Of a DNA stretch of 64,000 nt, positions 25,453-35,193 are shown piece by piece. Under the pieces are notes generated by a model that was not told where the DNA came from, ran no database searches, and saw only the letters and a program-made list of their open reading frames with translations. Numbering within the stretch: the stretch's first letter is position 1; the number at the start of each line of letters is the position of its first letter. A program made the position numbers and the translations under genes. Source of the DNA: Geobacter sp. FeAm09 (GTDB taxonomy: Bacteria > Desulfobacterota > Desulfuromonadia > Geobacterales > Pseudopelobacteraceae); NCBI RefSeq assembly GCF_008330225.1, contig NZ_CP042466.1, forward strand, positions 3,714,001-3,778,000, given 5' to 3'.

Positions 25453-26984
25453 ATGAAAAAACCGCTTCTCCTGATGATCCTCGACGGCTGGGGGATCAAC
25501 GCCAATCCCGGAAATAACGCCGTGGCTCTGGCCCACCCCCCCAACCTCACCAAGCTTTTGGAGGAATATCCCCATGTCCGGATTCACACCTCCGGCATGG
25601 CGGTGGGGCTGCCCGACGGCCAGATGGGCAACTCGGAGGTCGGCCACCTCAATATCGGCGCCGGCCGCATCGTGTATCAGGACCTGACCCGCATCACCAA
25701 ATCGATCCGTGACGATGACTTCTTCGCCAACCCGGTGCTGCTGGAGTGCCTTGCCAAGACCAGGGCCGGCGGCGGCCGGCTCCACCTGGCGGGCCTCCTC
25801 TCCGACGGCGGGGTGCATTCCCACAACAGCCACCTGTATGCCCTGCTGGAGTTGGCCAAACGGGAAGGGGTGAAGGAGGTCTTCGTGCATTGCCTCCTGG
25901 ACGGCCGCGATACCCCCCCCAGAGCGGCAGCGACTACCTGACCCACCTGGAGGAGGAAATCGGGCGGATCGGCGTCGGCCGCATCGCCACGGTCATGGGG
26001 CGCTACTATGCCATGGACCGGGACAACCGCTGGGAACGGGTCGAGAAGGCCTATGACGCCATGGTGTGCGGCGAAGGGGAACGGCGCGCCTCGGCCCGGG
26101 AGGCCATCGAGGCCAGCTATGGCGCCGGGGTGTACGACGAATTCGTCGTCCCGGCCGTGATCGCCGAAAACGGTACGCCGGTGGGCACGATCAGGGACGG
26201 CGACGGCTTCATCTTCTTCAACTTCCGTTCCGACCGGGCCCGGGAGATCACCCGCGCCCTGGCGCTGGACGGCTTTGACGGCTTCCCGCGCCGCTGCCGC
26301 CCGAAGCTTGCCGAATACGTGTGCATGACCGAGTACGACGCCACCTTCGGCCTGCCCATCGCCTACGGCCCCGAGCAGTTGACCAGCATCCTGGGCGACG
26401 TGCTGGCCAAAGCCGGGCTGAAGCAGCTGCGCATCGCGGAGACCGAGAAATACGCCCATGTGACCTTTTTCTTCAACGGCGGCGTGGAAACACCCTTCCC
26501 CGGCGAGGAACGCTGCCTGATCCCCTCCCCCAAGGAGGTGGCCACCTACGACCAGAAGCCGGAGATGAGCGCCTACCCGGTGACGGAGGAGCTGCTGAAG
26601 CGCCTGGACCGGGACCTCTACGACGTGATCGTCCTCAACTTCGCCAACTGCGACATGGTGGGGCACACCGGCATCCTGGACGCGGCCGTCAGGGCGGTGG
26701 CGGTGGTGGACGACTGCGTGGGGAGGATCGTGGCCAAGGTGCGGGAAAAGGGGGGCACGGCGCTGATCACGGCCGACCACGGCAACGCCGAGCAGATGGC
26801 GGACGACAACGGCGAGCCGTTCACGGCCCACACCACCAACCCGGTGTGGCTGCTCTTGGTGGATGACAACCGCAAAGATGCCGTGTTGCGCGAAGGGGGC
26901 CGGCTGGCCGACATCGCGCCGACCATGCTGAAGCTCCTGGGCCTGGCCCAACCCACGGAGATGACAGGAGAGAGCCTGCTATGA
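25453..26984 (+). pseudogene. gpmI: Phosphoglycerate mutase, 2,3-bisphosphoglycerate-independent; frameshifted
   Basis: The first reading frame encodes the start of GpmI ([35 protein letters not shown] with the catalytic Ser) up to LDGRDTPP; the next frame continues without a gap from [12 protein letters not shown] to the end, including [13 protein letters not shown] (metal-binding). The break falls at the C8 run at 25913-25920. One more C would give TPPQSG, the expected sequence, and restore the 510-residue protein. GpmI interconverts 3- and 2-phosphoglycerate, normally needed in this lineage, so either the read is wrong at this run or the strain has another mutase. GGAG lies upstream of the ATG. 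Confidence 0.9.
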
Positions 26985-27162
26985 ATGTGCATGTATATTG
27001 ACGAGCCAGCTTATTAACGTGCAGAGCTAAAGTAAATAAATGCTTTATTGTGGACAGAATGACTTATCTTGTCATATGCTTCGAATATTATTATAAATTC
27101 AGTAAGGATGTATATTGAAACACTGGGCGCAACCAATTTATTCACTTATGGACTGAAGAAGT
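26985..27162. other. AT-rich junction between gpmI and the methyltransferase island
   Basis: 178 bp with no gene. It contains an 11-bp direct repeat (ATGTATATTGA at 26991-27001 and 27108-27118). The gpmI stop overlaps an ATG that opens a frame of only six codons, consistent with a lost downstream neighbour. Confidence 0.4.
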
Positions 27163-30100
27163 ATGAGTGCTTTGATCGACGATAATTTCAGAGACGAATT
27201 GAGCCGTATGGAGATGCTCCCAGCCGACGGAGAGCCGACGAGTCTTTTTTTTGTCGTGGACAAGAAAGCCGCCGAACCACATATCAGAATTGCGCTGGAA
27301 CAGGCAGAATCCTATGAGGCCGATGCTGTTTTCTTCCGTATATTCCCCGAAGGCGACAAACGCTCTCCAATTCCCCAGATTTATGTATATCGCGACATAG
27401 CACTTACTCTGAATGAAAAGTTCTATGCCAATATCCACCTCCGCCTCTGGAATGCCGGAGTTGTACCCCTGGTTTTTGTCATAACCTCAACCCAGGTTAA
27501 AATTCTCAATTGCCGCCAGGAACCAGATTTTAACAAGGAACGGCAAGAGCCTGTCTACACACCATTCCACAAACTTGAAGATATAGTGGCCGCCAACCAA
27601 GCGTTTGTGGCTCGCGAAGTCGCTGCTGGAACACTTTGGGAAAACCCAATATTCAAGAACGATTTCGTGCTGGAGAATACTGCCTACTTCAAGCTGCTAA
27701 GCCACCTTAAAGAATTCAGACAAAAGTTACTCAAACTTGAAATATTGTCTGAACAAACCGTAAATCGCATATTGGTTATGGCGATTTTAGTCAAATACCT
27801 GAATGATCGTAAGGATTCAGCCGGGAACCGGGTTTTTGTACAAGGTTTTCTGCGTCGCTTTTCCCATGCGAGCAATGATGACCTTGAATCGCTTTTCCGT
27901 GAAATGGGGAGTTGTATCAGGCTGTTTGACCATTTGAGTGCACATTTCAACGGCGGCATTTTCGAGTTGACCAACCATGAAAAATCGGAGCTGGAACAAG
28001 CCGATCTTTCCCCTATTGCTGACTTTCTGAAAGGAGATCAGGACCCGACGGGGCAGATGCTGTTCTGGCCGCTCTACTCGTTTCAAGACCTCCCAGTGGA
28101 GTTGATCAGCAATATCTACGAAGAGTTTCTTGCAAAAAATCATTCAAAGACAGAGAAGAAGGGATTAGGTGCTAAGGGCGCTGACAAAGAGAGTAACACT
28201 GGCGATAAGGGTATTGTCTACACTCCGCCCATGCTGGTCGATTTCCTGCTGGACCAGTGTCTACCCCTTTCGACCGAGACCCTTTTCTGGAAAATCCTCG
28301 ACCCTGCTTGCGGCTCTGGTATTTTTTTGGTGGGTGCCTTCAAACGTCTGATCCAATGTTGGCGCATTGCCAACGATTGGAGACAACCGACTCATCTCGA
28401 TCTGAAAGGAATTCTGAAAAACAATATCTTTGGTTTCGACGAAAAACCCGAGGCCGTTTTGATCACGGCATTCAGCCTCTGCGTGGCACTCTGTGATGAA
28501 TTGGAGCCTTTAGTTATTTGGAACAAACTCAAGTTTGACAATCTACAAAAACGCAATCTTTCAGCTAGAGATTTCTTCGAGGTGGTTGAGTCGGGAGAAT
28601 TCAATAATCATTTTGATCTGATAATAGGCAACCCTCCTTTTGAAAGCAAGTTGACAACAGTTGCCGCCAAGAGGGTTGAAGCCGCGAGCATCACCAATAA
28701 ACGTCCCAAACTCCCGGACACACAGCTTGCTCTGCTCTTTCTTGAGCAATCATTCCGGCTTGCCCGTAAAAATGCGGCGATTTGCCTGATTCAACCAGCC
28801 GGACCACTGCTTTACAACGGTAATGCGCTGCCATTCCGTAGTCATCTGTTTGGGGAATATGACATTAATCAGGTTTTTGATTTTACTCCGCTGGAAGGAG
28901 TGCTTTTTTCAAAGGCGCAGGTCGCGGCGGCGGCGATAATCGGCTGCAACGCCCCTGCAACCTCCGATAAAATTCTGCACGTAACCTTCCGTAGAACCAG
29001 GGCTATCAAAGAAAAACTGTTGTTTGAACTGGATCCATACGATTTTCACTGGATAGCCCGCGGCTCGATTACAAAGCGTCCGTATGCCTGGAAAACCAAT
29101 CTGCTCGGTGGCGGTCGTCTTCACCGGATGCTTGATCGTTTGTTTTCTGATGCCCCTACATTGGGAGAGTATCTGAAAGAAAAAAAAATAAATGACGGTT
29201 GGCAATTTGGTGAAGGTTATAGTGTAGGAAATGGAAGTGATTTTAATAGCCTACCCAACGTAAAAGAACTGGCAGAGCTGAAACCCGATGAGCTTAAAGC
29301 AATGTTTGATGTGGAAAAAATTCCCGAGATAGCTTCTTGGATTACGGGAAAACTCAACGTACCTCCGGAAGCATTGTTGCAAAAAGGCATTAATTGGAAA
29401 GCCGTCAAACCATGTGAAGATATTTTCTTTGAGAGAACGCGCAATAGTAAACGCCTCGTATTTTCCCCTCCTCATGTCCTGATAAGAGAAAAAGTTGATG
29501 GCTTAGCCATTCCAGCGGCGTATTCTGACAACTATCTGGTTTTTACAAATCAAATAGTTGGAGTTCATGCGCCGGAAAACGAAAGAGGGCAATTGCGGGT
29601 TCTTGCTAAAAGACTTAATGAGTCAAAGCTTTATGGAGTTTTGGCCGCTCTGGTCAGTGGGAGGATACTGGTCGGGAGGTCAAATTCTTTGTATGCAAGC
29701 GACATAATGTCATTACCATATCCCGATGACATGCAGGATATTGATCTGAATTTCTGGGAGCAAGCCCTTGTTGAGGATATCGGTAATTACCTCGTCGATT
29801 TTCGACGTAAGGGCGAAAAGGCCTCTGTCCTCACCAAAACGAATGAATCAGATTTGCACAGCTTCGGAGATATGTACTGTAACATTCTCAACCCCGTGTA
29901 CAAAAAATTCAGCCCGTTACCACCAATCCTTATGGACTCATTCATCTGTTATCCATTTTGCTACGGTGATGCTCCTCGGATAGAATTGCCGAAAGAGGAT
30001 ACGGTAGTTCCTTACCTTGAGGAGCTGCTACAGCACCAACATAGCAGCCGCCTATTTGTAAATCGCATCCTACGTCTGTACGAACAGAATGTCATCTTCA

Positions 30101-30195
30101 TGATCAAGCCGAATCAGAAGCGGTACTGGCTTCGTTCCATTGCCCTTCGCGATGCGGACGAAACCTTGATTGATCTTTTGGGGCAAGGATACTGA
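27163..30195 (+). CDS. Adenine-specific DNA methyltransferase, large type (IIG/Eco57I-like)
   Basis: 1010 residues. The SAM-binding motif DPACGSGIFL is at about 380 and the catalytic NPPF at about 490, identifying an N6-adenine (gamma-class) methyltransferase. Some 200 residues of N-terminal domain (with an FVIT-x-TQV block) precede it and a ~350-residue C-terminal part, probably the target recogniser, follows. The N-terminus has no clear catalytic nuclease residues. The next gene, 5 bp away, encodes a PD-(D/E)XK nuclease, so this is a restriction-modification-like pair. The region is visibly AT-richer than its neighbours, and codon use differs, consistent with transfer. Confidence 0.85.
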   Translation: MSALIDDNFRDELSRMEMLPADGEPTSLFFVVDKKAAEPHIRIALEQAESYEADAVFFRIFPEGDKRSPIPQIYVYRDIALTLNEKFYANIHLRLWNAGVVPLVFVITSTQVKILNCRQEPDFNKERQEPVYTPFHKLEDIVAANQAFVAREVAAGTLWENPIFKNDFVLENTAYFKLLSHLKEFRQKLLKLEILSEQTVNRILVMAILVKYLNDRKDSAGNRVFVQGFLRRFSHASNDDLESLFREMGSCIRLFDHLSAHFNGGIFELTNHEKSELEQADLSPIADFLKGDQDPTGQMLFWPLYSFQDLPVELISNIYEEFLAKNHSKTEKKGLGAKGADKESNTGDKGIVYTPPMLVDFLLDQCLPLSTETLFWKILDPACGSGIFLVGAFKRLIQCWRIANDWRQPTHLDLKGILKNNIFGFDEKPEAVLITAFSLCVALCDELEPLVIWNKLKFDNLQKRNLSARDFFEVVESGEFNNHFDLIIGNPPFESKLTTVAAKRVEAASITNKRPKLPDTQLALLFLEQSFRLARKNAAICLIQPAGPLLYNGNALPFRSHLFGEYDINQVFDFTPLEGVLFSKAQVAAAAIIGCNAPATSDKILHVTFRRTRAIKEKLLFELDPYDFHWIARGSITKRPYAWKTNLLGGGRLHRMLDRLFSDAPTLGEYLKEKKINDGWQFGEGYSVGNGSDFNSLPNVKELAELKPDELKAMFDVEKIPEIASWITGKLNVPPEALLQKGINWKAVKPCEDIFFERTRNSKRLVFSPPHVLIREKVDGLAIPAAYSDNYLVFTNQIVGVHAPENERGQLRVLAKRLNESKLYGVLAALVSGRILVGRSNSLYASDIMSLPYPDDMQDIDLNFWEQALVEDIGNYLVDFRRKGEKASVLTKTNESDLHSFGDMYCNILNPVYKKFSPLPPILMDSFICYPFCYGDAPRIELPKEDTVVPYLEELLQHQHSSRLFVNRILRLYEQNVIFMIKPNQKRYWLRSIALRDADETLIDLLGQGY

Positions 30196-30200
30196 CCGCC

Positions 30201-30911
30201 GTGACCAACTTCTCTGCAAAACGCATGCTCGGCGGCACCGGAACCTTGCTCGGCCCATCTCTCAACACTCAATTCAACAGTGTTGTTGAGCTCATTGAGA
30301 TTTCCCTACCCACATTCGCAGAATCTGCGCTACAGAAGAATATCAGCAACGAAAATGGCCTCAATAGCCACCTCACTCTCTTTATATCGAAGGTAGCACG
30401 TCAGAAAGATCTGCCATTCATTGCCCAACATCAAAGCATGGAGGACTTGACACGCGGGGATAGCCCCGCACCGGATATCGGCATCCATCTTTATGTAGAT
30501 GACGATGCAGAACCTCCACCTAAAATTACCGTTTTTGAAGGAAAGCGTCTGACATCAACTCTGGGCAAAGAGCGTCGTCAAGAATATGTTATTGGACATG
30601 AAAAAGATGGGAAGCATATACCCTGTGGAGGTATCGAACGTTTCAAATGCGCTATTCACGGTGGCGACTTCACTCATGCCGGCATGATCGGCTATATCCA
30701 GGAAGAAACTCAGGAAAACTGGCGCAAAAGCATCAACACTTGGATTTCTGATTTATGCAATCAACCCTTTGAACCAGCATGGTCCGAGGAGGAACATCTG
30801 ACATATCAGATGAGTGATGGAAAAGTAACGAAGTCTTCGTCGCTTGTACATCGGACCGGCAGCGAACTTAATTTGACTCATCTGTGGGTTAACCTTGTCT
30901 TATTCCGCTGA
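30201..30911 (+). CDS. PD-(D/E)XK-family nuclease-like protein, probable restriction subunit
   Basis: 236 residues. The putative catalytic core is P-D at residues 91-92, then 20 residues later E-G-K at 113-115 within ITVFEGKRL, the PD-(D/E)XK pattern of restriction endonucleases. An upstream Glu (E30 or E33) could be the extra metal ligand. No family is recognised from memory. The GTG start is 5 bp after the methyltransferase stop; an ATG at codon 9 is the alternative, and there is no clear ribosome-binding site, which suggests translational coupling. Together the two genes look like a self-contained host-defence pair. Confidence 0.7.
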   Translation: MTNFSAKRMLGGTGTLLGPSLNTQFNSVVELIEISLPTFAESALQKNISNENGLNSHLTLFISKVARQKDLPFIAQHQSMEDLTRGDSPAPDIGIHLYVDDDAEPPPKITVFEGKRLTSTLGKERRQEYVIGHEKDGKHIPCGGIERFKCAIHGGDFTHAGMIGYIQEETQENWRKSINTWISDLCNQPFEPAWSEEEHLTYQMSDGKVTKSSSLVHRTGSELNLTHLWVNLVLFR

Positions 30912-30915
30912 CATC

Positions 30916-30938
30916 AGACTCCCCAACAGGGGAAGTCT
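30916..30938 (+). terminator. Hairpin after the nuclease gene
   Basis: AGACTCCCC pairs with GGGGAAGTCT (one bulged base) around the loop AACA, five bases after the nuclease stop. There is no T run after it, so terminator function is uncertain. Confidence 0.35.
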
Positions 30939-30965
30939 CTAAACTCTGTTTATAAAGGGAATCAT

Positions 30966-31621
30966 ATGAAAACCGCAAAAATACCGGCCACGGACAACGA
31001 ATACCTGATCGGCAAGATCCTCTGCATCGGCCGCAACTATGTGGACCACATCAAGGAGTTGGGCAACGAGACCCCGGCGGCGCCGGTGGTGTTCATGAAG
31101 CCGGCCACCGCAGTCGTGGACGACGGCGGCACCGTGGTCATCCCCCCCACGGCACACAATGCCATTACGAGGCGGAACTGGCGGTCCTGATCGGCACGGA
31201 CGGCAAGGACATCCCCGAGGCCCGCGCCCTCTCCCACGTGGCCGGTTATGGGGTCGCCATCGACATGACCCTGCGGGATGTGCAGGACAGCCTCAAGAAG
31301 AAAGGACTGCCCTGGGAGATCGCCAAGGCGTTCGACACCTCCTGCCCCCTGTCGGCATTTACCCCGGCGGCCCAGGTTCCCGACCCCCAGGACCTGACCA
31401 TCAGGCTGCTGCTCAACGGGACAGAACGCCAGAACGGTTCCACCGGCCTGATGATCAACCCGGTGGCCACGATCATCAGCTACCTCTCCACCATCTTCAC
31501 GCTTGAAGAGGGGGACGTGATCCTCACCGGCACCCCGGCCGGCGTGGGCCGGGTCCAGCCGGGCGACGGCATGGTCGCCGAAATTGCGGGGGTGGGGCGG
31601 CTTACCGTTTCCGTGGAGTGA
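30966..31621 (+). pseudogene. Fumarylacetoacetate hydrolase family protein (FAHD1/YcgM-like); frameshifted
   Basis: The first frame (AAAGGGAATC before the ATG) runs to VVIPP; the second continues with CHYEAELAVLIG (metal-binding HxE...E), GYGVAIDMTLRDVQ, AKAFDTSCPLS, ending GDGMVAEIAGVGRLTVSVE. The break lies between about 31142 and 31160. Adding one C to the C7 run at 31142-31148 would give IPPHGTQCHYE, which fits the family. The intact protein, about 218 residues, would be the short type acting on acylpyruvates or oxaloacetate. The frameshift resembles those in gpmI and the EamA gene. Confidence 0.85.
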
Positions 31622-31648
31622 TCTTCCCCTCCGGAAGTGCGGGGTCTC

Positions 31649-32845
31649 ATGGCACAGGGTCAGCCAATTCGGCATAACAAGCGCCTGGTGCGGATGCTGC
31701 GCCTGTTCCGGCACATCCGTTTCGTGGGGCAGCCGGTTACCTACCGGCGCAACCGGGTAGTACTCCACCCGGACGGGCCCGATTTCTTCCAGGCCCTGTT
31801 CAGCGCCATCCGCTCGGCGGAGCGCTACATCCTCCTGGAATACTACCTGATCCGCAGCGATGCCACCGGCGCCGCCTTTGCCGCCGAACTCCTCGACGCC
31901 CACCGGCGGGGGGTGCAGGTGTTCCTGATCTACGATTACATCGGCTGCGTCGAAACCCCCTCCGCCTACTTCAGGGACCTGGCCCGGCACGGCGTCAGGC
32001 TCGTTTCCTTCAACGTGCCGTCATTCAAACGGGGCATCCACTGGTTCGACAAACGCGACCACCGCAAAATGGCCATCATCGACGGCCGCCAGGCCTTCCT
32101 CGGGGGGTTCAACATCGGCGACGAATACGCCGGCCTGGTGTCGAGCCCGCTCCGTTTCCGCGACGTGGGTTTCAGCATCGTCGGCAACGCCGTGCATGAA
32201 CTGGAGCGCATCTTTGCCGAGACCTGGCAGATGGAACGGGACGCGCCGCCCCCCATACCCGCCGACGGCGGGGGGGCCGGCACGCGCCGCCCCGGACGGG
32301 CCAACGTCATCATCGTCAGCGGCGGGCCGCACCACCGCAGTTCCTACATCCGCAGCGCCTTTCTGGCCGCCATCACCTCCGCCTCGGAGAGCGTCCTCGT
32401 CGTCACCCCCTACTTCGTTCCCGGCCCGCGCATCATCCGCTCCCTGCTGCGGGCGGTCCGCCGGGGCGTGCGGGTGCGCATCCTGCTCTCGGCCAAAAGC
32501 GACGTGCCGCTGATGCGGCTGGTGGGGCGCAGCTATTATACGGCCCTGCTCAAGGGAGGCATCGAGATCTGCGAACTGGAGCGGGAGGTGCTGCACGCCA
32601 AGGTCATGCTGATCGACGGGGAACGGACGGTGATCGGCTCCGCCAACCTGGACCAGCGCAGCTTCCACCGCAATTTCGAGATCAACGGCATCATCGACAA
32701 CACCTCCTTCGGCAGGCAGATCGCCCTGATGCTGGAACAGGACTTCCGGGATTCCCGGGTCGTCACCCTCGCGGACCACGAGCGCCGCGGCAAGCTGCCC
32801 CAGATCCTGGAGAAGCTGGTCAACCTGTTTGCCTGGTTCCTGTAG
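31649..32845 (+). CDS. Cardiolipin synthase-type phospholipase D
   Basis: About 398 residues, with the two HKD motifs of the phospholipase D superfamily: HRKMAIID near residue 138 and HAKVMLID near residue 315. Each is followed by the family's G-G/S-x-N block (GGFNIGDEY, GSANLDQRS). No long membrane-spanning helices precede them, unlike the classic ClsA; it is closest to the ClsB type, which joins two phosphatidylglycerols or uses PE. A GTG at 31637 in frame is an alternative start; I prefer the ATG because a GCGGGG run lies upstream. It ends convergently over the last 26 bp of the glycosyltransferase gene. Confidence 0.85.
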   Translation: MAQGQPIRHNKRLVRMLRLFRHIRFVGQPVTYRRNRVVLHPDGPDFFQALFSAIRSAERYILLEYYLIRSDATGAAFAAELLDAHRRGVQVFLIYDYIGCVETPSAYFRDLARHGVRLVSFNVPSFKRGIHWFDKRDHRKMAIIDGRQAFLGGFNIGDEYAGLVSSPLRFRDVGFSIVGNAVHELERIFAETWQMERDAPPPIPADGGGAGTRRPGRANVIIVSGGPHHRSSYIRSAFLAAITSASESVLVVTPYFVPGPRIIRSLLRAVRRGVRVRILLSAKSDVPLMRLVGRSYYTALLKGGIEICELEREVLHAKVMLIDGERTVIGSANLDQRSFHRNFEINGIIDNTSFGRQIALMLEQDFRDSRVVTLADHERRGKLPQILEKLVNLFAWFL

Positions 32846-33920
32846 GGGCGTTCCGGGGGCGCCCCGCAAGCATGAGGCGAAACCAGAGCCGGACCAACCC
32901 CGCCGCCGCCATGGCTGCGGGGAGGGTGCCGAAAAACCGCTTCAGGCGGCGCTCGTACAGCCCCAGCCAGCGAGGCTCGACCTCTCCCGGCCCCTGCCCC
33001 CGGAAAAAGGCGCGGCGGGTGTCCAGCCAGAAGAACGGCTGCCAGGCATTGGCGGCCACATGACGGCCGGTGGTGCGCCAGAAGGCGCGGCGCCATCCCC
33101 CCGGCCGGCGGGCAAGCAGGGCGCGGATGCCAGCCAGGAGCGGGTGGAGCGAGAGCCGCCCGGTATCGGCGTCGAGGCGGTACAGCCCGGGAAGGGCGGT
33201 AAAGAATTCCGTCCACCCCGCCACCAGGCAGTTGACGATGATGGCGTTCAACACCTGCCGCTCCCACAGCCCCTCCGCTTCAAAACGGCGGGCCGAGGTG
33301 CCGACTTCGGCCGGGAGGAGCAGCCAGTCGCACCGTTGCGCCGCCGCAGCCACGAAGTGCAGGTCCTCCAGAAAGGGCATCCGTTCGTCAAAGCCGCCCA
33401 AGGAGCGGAAAAACGGGCGGGGCAGCATGAACCCCTGGTCGCCCCGGATGCATTCGGGGCGGGCGAGGCGCGCCTTGGCCTCGTAAAAGAAGTAGGCCGG
33501 GGAGGGCGCGCCGTTGCTCCGGCAGAAACGGAGGGCAAAGCGCCCGGCGGCCTCATGGCACCCGACGGCCGCCTGCCGGGCCCGCAATGCCGACAGTCCG
33601 CGTGCCAGGGCATCGGCCGCAACGAACGTGGAATCGGCATGGAGAAACAGCAGCGTATCGGCTTGGGCAACGGCGGCGCCGGCATTCATCTGGCGGCCGC
33701 GGCCGCGGGACGCGGAGACGACCTCTGCCGGGAACGGCGCCTGCCGGGCCAGGCGGGCGGCCCGCTGGGGGGTGCCGTCCTCCGAACCGCCGTCGCAGAG
33801 GACCAGTTCGAAGCAGAGGCCCTGTTGGGCGGCAAGGGTGGCGAACAGGGATGGCAGGTGGGCGGCCTCGTTGAGGACCGGCACGATGATGGAGAGTTCA
33901 GGGGGATGATCACATGTCAT
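32820..33920 (-). CDS. Family 2 glycosyltransferase
   Basis: 366 residues from the ATG at 33920. The GT-A core is clear: LSIIVPVLNEAAHLPSLFATL, CDGGSEDGT, GRGRQMNAGA and LFLHADS (the DXD-like metal site). The mid-part EDLHFVAAAAQRCDW is the acceptor-binding ED motif region. It resembles the TIGR04283-type transferases seen in many Desulfuromonadales; sugar and acceptor are unknown. The start lies 7 bp inside the divergent TatD gene start, so they share a promoter region. Confidence 0.85.
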   Translation of the reverse strand: MTCDHPPELSIIVPVLNEAAHLPSLFATLAAQQGLCFELVLCDGGSEDGTPQRAARLARQAPFPAEVVSASRGRGRQMNAGAAVAQADTLLFLHADSTFVAADALARGLSALRARQAAVGCHEAAGRFALRFCRSNGAPSPAYFFYEAKARLARPECIRGDQGFMLPRPFFRSLGGFDERMPFLEDLHFVAAAAQRCDWLLLPAEVGTSARRFEAEGLWERQVLNAIIVNCLVAGWTEFFTALPGLYRLDADTGRLSLHPLLAGIRALLARRPGGWRRAFWRTTGRHVAANAWQPFFWLDTRRAFFRGQGPGEVEPRWLGLYERRLKRFFGTLPAAMAAAGLVRLWFRLMLAGRPRNAPTGTRQTG

Positions 33921-34771
33921 TATGTCGTGGCGCTCCGGGAGAATGCAGACCAGTGTATCCGAATCAGCCACATTTGCAATCCCAAGCTGACCTGGAGTTG
34001 ATCGACACCCACTGCCACCTGGACCTGGAGCCGCTGGCACCGCACCTGCCCCGGGTGCTTGCGGCGGCCCGCCGGGCCGGCGTCACCCGGTTCGTGGTGC
34101 CGGGAGTGCATCCCGACGGCTGGCAGCGGATCAGGGCATTGGCGACGGCGCACCACGAGATCCTGCCCGCCGCCGGCATCCACCCCATGCACGCCGACGT
34201 GGCAAACGACGACACCCTCGCCGCCCTAGCCGGCATGGCCGCCGACAGCGTTGCCATCGGCGAGATCGGCCTGGACCCGGCGTATCCCGTCCCCCTCGAA
34301 ATCCAGGAGGCCGCGTTCCGCGAGCAACTCGGGCTGGCCATCTCCCACGGCTTGCCGGTGCTGGTGCATTGCCGCCGGGCCTTCCACCGCACCCTGCAGA
34401 TCATGCGGGAGGAACGGGCCGACCGGGTCGGGGGCATCATGCACGCCTTTTCCGGGTCCCTGGAGATGGCGCGGGAGTTCATCCGTCTCGGCTTCTGCAT
34501 CTCCCTGTCCGGCACCCTGACCTGGCACGAAGCGGTGCGCCCCCTGCACCTCGCCCGGGAGGTACCGCTGGACCGGCTCGTTCTGGAAACCGACGCACCC
34601 GACATGCCCCCCCAGGGCCACCGGGGGAGCCCCAACCAGCCGGCCTGGCTGGTGGAGACCCTGCTCGCCCTGGCAGCGGCAAAAAACAGTACACCGGAGG
34701 CCGTTGCCACCGCCACGCGGGAAAACAGCGTCAGGGTGCTCGGCCTCGCCAGGGAGCGCAACGTTTCTTGA
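33914..34771 (+). CDS. TatD-family metal-dependent hydrolase
   Basis: 285 residues as started at 33914, which has AGGGGG 8 bases upstream; the conserved part begins at LIDTHCHLD (His-x-His metal ligands), so the first ~26 residues may be spurious and a GTG at 33953 is possible. Other family blocks are VVPGVHPDGW, GIHPMHA, GEIGLD (Glu ligand), VLVHCRRAF and the ETDAPDMPP end. TatD proteins are Mg-dependent deoxyribonucleases or related hydrolases of the amidohydrolase fold. Confidence 0.88.
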   Translation: MSLCRGAPGECRPVYPNQPHLQSQADLELIDTHCHLDLEPLAPHLPRVLAAARRAGVTRFVVPGVHPDGWQRIRALATAHHEILPAAGIHPMHADVANDDTLAALAGMAADSVAIGEIGLDPAYPVPLEIQEAAFREQLGLAISHGLPVLVHCRRAFHRTLQIMREERADRVGGIMHAFSGSLEMAREFIRLGFCISLSGTLTWHEAVRPLHLAREVPLDRLVLETDAPDMPPQGHRGSPNQPAWLVETLLALAAAKNSTPEAVATATRENSVRVLGLARERNVS

Positions 34772-35193
34772 CTCGCCTTATCCCGTAGCAGCTTGAGCGC
34801 ACCATGCGGCACACTATCGCGAACGCGGCTATTGCAGGCGCTTGCACCCCCCATGGCCGCCAGTGCATTTATTCTGCGATTTGACCGGACAGCACCGACC
34901 ACCTATCCACATTTATTGCACAATCCACAAATATTGACAGATTCCCTGTTCCAATCTCCCGCAGGCCTGCGCCATGCACTCCCGCCTTCAGGCTGCAATA
35001 TCTATTGCAGCCTGAAAATGAGCCGTTGGAGTCAACATGCGCCAACATTTCGATATCTTTACTATATTTTTTTGGGCTCGATACCTGCACATTTACAATC
35101 ATACATAATAGAATACGCCGGTTCGGCCGCCGGAAAAGCGGCCACCCCCCGGCTTACCTCTACGATCCAAGTACACAGTGGGGAGGTGCTCGT
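34772..35193. other. Intergenic region upstream of the multicopper oxidase gene
   Basis: 422 bp without a gene. It is AT-richer than the surroundings. It contains a 13-bp perfect hairpin at 34987-35016 and a TTGACA at 34934, without a good -10 box, so no promoter is called. Confidence 0.5.
34987..35016. repeat. 13-bp perfect inverted repeat
   Basis: TTCAGGCTGCAAT and ATTGCAGCCTGAA, separated by ATCT. Neither side has a T run, so it is not a plain intrinsic terminator. It lies 178 bp before the multicopper oxidase start and 215 bp after the TatD stop. Confidence 0.75.
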
